Below, piece by piece: positions 22,071-25,512 of a stretch of DNA of 25,512 nucleotides. The notes beneath the pieces were generated by a model. The model worked only from the letters and a program-made list of their open reading frames with translations, ran no database searches and was not told where the DNA came from. A program made the position numbers and the translations under genes. Source of the DNA: Streptomyces sp. NRRL F-4489 (GTDB lineage Bacteria; Actinomycetota; Actinomycetes; Streptomycetales; Streptomycetaceae); NCBI RefSeq assembly GCF_001509485.1, contig NZ_LLZI01000288.1, positions 1-25,512 of the forward strand, given 5' to 3'. Each line of letters opens with the position of its first letter. Positions within the stretch are counted from its first letter, which is position 1.

Positions 22071-23168
22071 TCACGAGCCCTTTCCATAGCTGCGCGGCGC
22101 CGTCCCCGAGGGCGGCAGACCGCCGTTGAACCGGGGATCGACCAAGTCCCCGAAGTCGAACGACCGCGGAATCAGCTTCAGCGCGGCGAAGGCGTCCACG
22201 ATCCGCTGCTCGGACGCGATGGCGTCCTTGTCCACCGCGACCGGCACCGCCGTCCCCCGGGTGCGCCGCACGGCGTCGAGCGCCACCTTCTCCGGCAGCC
22301 CGGTCGCCTCGGCCCACGCCTTCGCCCAGGCGTCCGGGTGCCGGAACACCCAGTCCTGGGCCCGCCGCAGCCGGTCCGTGTAGTCCTTCAGCGCGGTGGA
22401 CTTCTGCTTGTCGGACAGCGCGGCGGGCGCGGCGACCTGGAAGCTCAGCCCGTTCACCAGCCCCTGGCCGGTCGTCAGCACCCGGGCGTCCGCCTGGTCC
22501 AGTGCCTGCGAGGTGTACGGGTCCCACACCGCCCAGGCATCGACCTTGCCCCGGGTGAACGCGGCCAGCGCGTCCGCCGGCTGGAGATAGCTGAGCGTGA
22601 CGTCGGACGGCGACAGGCCCGCCGCCTTGAGCGACGCGAGCAGCTGGTAGTTGGCCGAACTGCCCTGCGCCACCGCGATCGACTTCCCCTTCAGCTGAGC
22701 CGGGGAGGTCAGCGGCGAGTCCTTCTTCACCAGGATCGCCTCCCCGTCCGACCGGCTGTGGGAGGCCGCGATCACCTTGATCTTCGAGTGCGCGGCGCCC
22801 GCGAAGACCGGCGGCGTGTTGCCGACCGCCCCCACGTCCACCGCCCCGGCGTTGACCGCCTCCAGCAGCGGCGGCCCCGACGTGAACGTCGACCACCGGA
22901 TCCGGTACGGCAGGCTCTTCAACTCACCCGCCGCCCGCAGCATCGCCTCCGAACCGCCCTTCTGGTCCCCGACGTTGAGCGTCACCGCGCCCTTCCCGTC
23001 GGTGTGCCCACCGCTCCCGCCGAGCCCGCCGCCCCCGTCCCCGCCGGCCCGCGCCGCACCGCCACAGGCACTCAGCAGCATCAGCGCGAGCGGCAAGGCG
23101 AGCGGAACCAGGGCCCGGCGGGCGGAACGGCGTGCTGGACTGCCGTAACGCTGTGGTGTTGGTGTCAT
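22071..23168 (-). CDS. ssuA: Aliphatic sulfonate ABC transporter substrate-binding lipoprotein
   Basis: A 365-residue periplasmic-binding-type protein. A basic N-terminus and hydrophobic core end in the lipobox LLSAC (Cys35), so it is anchored outside the membrane. The mature part shows the SsuA/TauA/NrtA fold: LNVGDQKGGSEAML, VDVGAVGNTPPVFAGAA, LKGKSIAVAQGSSANYQLLASLKAAGL, VDAWAVWDPYTSQAL. A Gly-rich stretch follows the lipobox. ATG 23168 overlaps the ssuB stop by 4 nt (ATGA). Ligand type (aliphatic sulfonate) is taken from the adjacent SsuD. Confidence 0.94.
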   Translation of the reverse strand: MTPTPQRYGSPARRSARRALVPLALPLALMLLSACGGAARAGGDGGGGLGGSGGHTDGKGAVTLNVGDQKGGSEAMLRAAGELKSLPYRIRWSTFTSGPPLLEAVNAGAVDVGAVGNTPPVFAGAAHSKIKVIAASHSRSDGEAILVKKDSPLTSPAQLKGKSIAVAQGSSANYQLLASLKAAGLSPSDVTLSYLQPADALAAFTRGKVDAWAVWDPYTSQALDQADARVLTTGQGLVNGLSFQVAAPAALSDKQKSTALKDYTDRLRRAQDWVFRHPDAWAKAWAEATGLPEKVALDAVRRTRGTAVPVAVDKDAIASEQRIVDAFAALKLIPRSFDFGDLVDPRFNGGLPPSGTAPRSYGKGS

Positions 23169-24037
23169 GGGGTGTCCGTTCTCGGGTCTTGGGGGTCGAG
23201 GTGGAGGGTGGTATGGGGGGCTGGGGCGCGGGGCGGCGCGTCCGGCGCGTGGGGCTTGGCGTCACCGAGGCCGCCCCCGGGGCCGTCCCCGACCACCCCG
23301 AGCTGGTCGAGCAACCGGGCACGCAGATCCACCCACCGCGGATCCCCGACATCCCGTGGCCGGGGCAGCTCCACCGCCGTCTCGTACGCGATCCGGCCGC
23401 CCTCCATCACCAGCACGCGGTCGGCCAGCAGCAGCGCCTCGTCCACATCGTGGGTGACCAGCAGCACCGCGCAGCCGCGCTCCTGCCACAACCGGGCCAC
23501 CAGCCGCTGCGCGGTGATCCGGGTCAGCGCGTCGAGGGCGCCGAACGGTTCGTCGAGCAGCAGCAGTTCCGGATCGCGCACCAGGGCCCGCGCCAGCGAG
23601 GCCCGCTGCGCCTCGCCGCCGGAGAGCGTCTTCGGCCAGGCACCCGCACGGTGCCCGAGGCCCACCTCCTCCAAGGCCCGCTCCGCGACGGCACGTTGCG
23701 GACGACCAGGCAGTCCCAGCAGCACATTGCGCCAGACCCGCTTCCACGGCATCAGCCGAGGAGCCTGGAACGCCACCGCCTTCCGCCGGGGCACCAGTAC
23801 CTCGCCCGCGATCTCCCGGTCGAGCCCGGCCAGTACCCGCAGCAACGTGGACTTCCCACACCCACTACGCCCCAACAGTGCCACGAACTCCCCGGCGGCG
23901 ATGTCGAGTTGCAGCTCATCGATCACCCGCCGCCCCTCGAACTCCCGCACCAGCCCGTCAACCCGCACCGCGAGCCCACCGGAGCGCAGCTCCTCGCTCG
24001 CGGTGTCCGGGCGCACGGAGGAGCCGGCGAGGCTCAC
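23165..24037 (-). CDS. ssuB: Sulfonate ABC transporter ATP-binding protein
   Basis: A 290-residue ATPase of the nitrate/sulfonate/taurine group. GTG 24037 is chosen because it overlaps the ssuC stop (GTGA) and gives MSLAGSSVRPDT; upstream codons lie inside ssuC. Walker A is GRSGCGKST (56-64), followed by the Q-loop region AVAFQAPRLMPWKRVWRNV typical of SsuB/TauB, signature LSGGEAQR, Walker B ELLLLDEPFGALD and H-loop LVTHDVDEAL. The last 45 residues are Pro/Ala/His-rich and outside the conserved domain. It powers uptake with SsuC and SsuA. Confidence 0.95.
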   Translation of the reverse strand: MSLAGSSVRPDTASEELRSGGLAVRVDGLVREFEGRRVIDELQLDIAAGEFVALLGRSGCGKSTLLRVLAGLDREIAGEVLVPRRKAVAFQAPRLMPWKRVWRNVLLGLPGRPQRAVAERALEEVGLGHRAGAWPKTLSGGEAQRASLARALVRDPELLLLDEPFGALDALTRITAQRLVARLWQERGCAVLLVTHDVDEALLLADRVLVMEGGRIAYETAVELPRPRDVGDPRWVDLRARLLDQLGVVGDGPGGGLGDAKPHAPDAPPRAPAPHTTLHLDPQDPRTDTP

Positions 24038-24858
24038 TGCCCCATGAACGTCGGTCGCCACTGCAACAACAGCCTTTCGAGGGTTCGGACAAGGAAATCG
24101 GCGAGCAGCCCGAGCAGCGCGTAGACCACCAGGCACACGACGATCACATCGGTACGGAAGAACTCCCGTGCCTGGTTCATCAGGAACCCGAGCCCGTCAT
24201 CCGCGTTCACCTGCTCACCGAAGACGAGCGCGAGCCAGGCGGTCGCCAGCGCGTACCGCAGCCCGGTCATGGCACCCGGCAGCGCGCCAGGCAGCACCAC
24301 GTGCCGGATCAGCCCCCAGCGGCCCAGCCCCAACGCGTCCCCGGCCTCCACCAACTGCGCGTCCACGCCCCGGATCCCCGCGTACACATTCAGATACACA
24401 TGGAAGGCCACCCCGACGCCGATCAGCGCGATCTTCGGCGCCTCACCGATCCCCAGCCAGATGATGAAGAGCGGGATCACCCCCACCCACGGCACGGACC
24501 GCAACATCTGCACCGTCGCGTCGACCAGATCCTCACCCAGCCGCGACAGCCCCGACACCAGCGCCAACGCGATCCCGGCGGCCCCGCCCAGCACCAGCCC
24601 CACCACGACCCGCTGCAACGACACCCCCATCGCCGACGGCAGCGTCCCGTCCGCGACCAGCCCCCAGCCCGTGGCCGCGATACTCACCGGCGACGCCAGC
24701 AGATCCGCCGGCAGCACCCCGCCGCCGCTCAACACCTGCCAGACAACAACCAGCCCGACCGGCGCCACCGCCCGCCGCACCCACCGCGGCACCACCCCCC
24801 GCCGCCCCGACACCGGCACCACCCGCACCAGCTCCACGCCACCACCCGCCGTCACCAC
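24034..24858 (-). CDS. ssuC: Sulfonate ABC transporter permease
   Basis: A 274-residue membrane protein with about six helices. The EAA loop is EAGDALGLGRWGLIRHVVLPGALPGAMTG, matching SsuC/TauC; helices include APVGLVVVWQVL and VGVIPLFIIWLGIG. The GTG at 24858 has GGGAG 6 nt upstream and gives a length close to other SsuC proteins. GTG 24882 and a TTG at 24978 are in frame, but the latter lies inside the attenuator-like hairpin and is unlikely. It is the first structural gene after the Cys-rich leader peptide. Confidence 0.92.
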   Translation of the reverse strand: MVTAGGGVELVRVVPVSGRRGVVPRWVRRAVAPVGLVVVWQVLSGGGVLPADLLASPVSIAATGWGLVADGTLPSAMGVSLQRVVVGLVLGGAAGIALALVSGLSRLGEDLVDATVQMLRSVPWVGVIPLFIIWLGIGEAPKIALIGVGVAFHVYLNVYAGIRGVDAQLVEAGDALGLGRWGLIRHVVLPGALPGAMTGLRYALATAWLALVFGEQVNADDGLGFLMNQAREFFRTDVIVVCLVVYALLGLLADFLVRTLERLLLQWRPTFMGQ

Positions 24859-25181
24859 AACCCGCTCCCACTCACCACGCACCGACCCCAACCCACGCCT
24901 ACGCCCACACCCACACCGGGAACCCAGGCGAACGAACCGAAACAACCCGCAACAAAACCCGAAAAAAGCCGCGCCCAACGCCGGCCAATTACCGAACCGA
25001 CCCCGCTATCGAAAGCAGGCCCCAACCGACCTCAATAAGCCCTGAGACGGGCCAGGGGCCAGGGGCCGGGGACCGGGCATCGGAGGCCGAGGACAAGGAC
25101 CGGGGCCATGACTGGAACGTGGGACCGCAGCCGCCCCTCAGCGAAAGCGAAGGCCGCCCGCCACACCCGAAGAAACGAACG
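24859..25181 (-). promoter_or_regulatory. ssu mRNA leader region between leader peptide and ssuC
   Basis: 323 nt without a convincing gene, transcribed as the leader of ssuCBAD. It contains the C/G-rich segment 25046-25079 with tandem GGGGCCA units that can form hairpins, and the U6 hairpin at 24961-24986. Weak ORFs crossing it lack ribosome-binding sites. Confidence 0.5.
24961..24986 (-). terminator. ssu leader: Attenuator-like hairpin with U6 tract upstream of ssuC
   Basis: On the minus strand GCCGGC-GUUGG-GC(G)CGGC forms a 6-bp stem with one bulged G, directly followed by six U's. U-tracts are rare in this genome, so the intrinsic terminator shape is notable. It lies 103 nt before the ssuC start and about 200 nt after the leader peptide stop, the place expected for an attenuator. 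Stem stability is modest; Rho-dependent termination is an alternative. Confidence 0.5.
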
Positions 25182-25280
25182 TCAGCAACAGCCGCGGCTG
25201 CGGTGGCAGCAACACGCGGCAGACGCCACCCGCAGCAGGTCGATATGACCGCGCGTGGTGAGCAAGGCTGACGTAGACAT
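25182..25280 (-). CDS. Cys-rich leader peptide of the ssu operon (putative attenuator)
   Basis: A 32-residue peptide beginning MSTSALLTTRGHIDLLRVAS and ending ASAACCCHRSRGCC, with Cys codons TGT TGC TGC and TGT TGC just before the stop. The TxRxHIDLLRVASA core is the pattern of the short peptides annotated as putative leader peptides in Streptomyces in front of sulfur-metabolism genes. Poly-Cys leader ORFs act as cysteine-responsive attenuators in mycobacteria: low Cys-tRNA stalls the ribosome and increases downstream expression. ATG 25280 has no Shine-Dalgarno sequence; a -10 hexamer ends 7 nt upstream, so translation is probably leaderless. The downstream ssuCBAD genes supply sulfur from sulfonates, which fits exactly. 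Identity is confident, mechanism inferred. Confidence 0.88.
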   Translation of the reverse strand: MSTSALLTTRGHIDLLRVASAACCCHRSRGCC

Positions 25281-25287
25281 GCCGCCG

Positions 25288-25316
25288 AACGTAACCCCGC
25301 CCACCGACCCGGTCAA
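25288..25316 (-). promoter_or_regulatory. Vegetative-type promoter of the ssu leader/operon
   Basis: On the minus strand TTGACC (25316-25311), a 17-nt spacer and TACGTT (25293-25288) match the housekeeping sigma (HrdB) consensus well. The ATG of the Cys-rich leader peptide begins 8 nt after the -10, implying a transcript starting at or within a base or two of the start codon. Confidence 0.75.
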
Positions 25317-25512
25317 ACCCCCGTCTCGGCTGCTGGACCTTTGTTTCCACAGCATTGACCAGCCATAACAGCCCATGGCCGCCCGCCACGCCACCCAGTC
25401 CAGGACCCGCCACTCCCACCCACCCGGCACCTTCCCCCGCCCCCCCCCCCCCCACTCCCCCAATTCCCCCCAACCGTACCCCCCTTTACCCCCCCGGGGC
25501 CTCACCTTACCC
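25317..25512. other. C-rich low-complexity window end with 14-nt poly-C
   Basis: No gene is seen. The plus strand from about 25381 is increasingly pure C with short A/T interruptions, including C14 at 25440-25453 and further C6-C7 runs. It lies upstream of the ssu promoter. Such tracts can be true or reflect a poorly resolved sequence end. Confidence 0.6.

Noticed and set aside
24034..24978. Longer SsuC starting at TTG 24978
   Set aside because: The start lies inside the hairpin with U-tract, has no ribosome-binding site and adds residues absent from SsuC proteins.

Overview
The window looks like chromosomal DNA of a Streptomyces or close relative. GC content is very high with strongly GC-biased third codon positions. 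Genes are often chained by 4-nt ATGA/GTGA overlaps, and two genes carry the rare Leu codon TTA (the bldA-dependent codon). Secreted amylase, Tat-type and ABC/MarR genes typical of the group are present. No rRNA, tRNA, insertion sequence, phage gene or CRISPR array was seen. The right end runs into a C-rich, low-complexity stretch with a 14-nt poly-C tract.

Left third (1-8871): a Tat-exported Gfo/Idh/MocA protein of the GH109 type (-) is divergent from a secreted GH13 alpha-amylase (+). A MarR regulator (-) follows, divergent from a fused-type ABC exporter (+). Then come an SDR oxidoreductase and an SGNH hydrolase (both -). Intergenic DNA here holds convergent terminators and several repeats that look like operators.

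Middle (8185-14144): a lutA-lutB-lutC operon (-, 4-nt overlaps) for L-lactate or 2-hydroxyacid oxidation is divergent from an MFS metabolite:H+ symporter (+). The gap between them contains four degenerate 11-bp tandem units. A perfect 14-bp-stem terminator separates the MFS gene from a convergent tiny ORF encoding a 19-residue hydrophobic peptide. A GntR/HutC-type regulator follows.

Core of interest (14279-20797, all +): a four-gene module. Gene 1 is a polymorphic toxin: ESX/CpnT-like helical N-terminus, Gly-Ser linker, basic region, and a C-terminal deaminase-fold domain with HSE and C-x6-C. Gene 2 joins a SUKH-4-like domain to a deaminase half resembling the toxin tip, but with HVA where the toxin has HSE. 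Gene 3 is a P-loop protein with Arg in place of the Walker A Lys. Gene 4 is a WD40-like propeller with a C-terminal SUKH-4-like domain. The toxin and the P-loop gene each have one in-frame TTA codon, so the module is probably tied to development through bldA. My reading is a self/non-self competition system with an attached NTPase/propeller pair.

Right end (20864-25280, all -): a sulfonate operon in the order ssuC-ssuB-ssuA-ssuD (permease, ATPase, lipoprotein, FMN monooxygenase). It is preceded by a 32-codon Cys-rich leader peptide ORF with a consensus promoter whose -10 lies 7 nt from the ATG. A GC hairpin with six U's follows before ssuC. This fits a cysteine-sensing attenuator of sulfur-scavenging genes.
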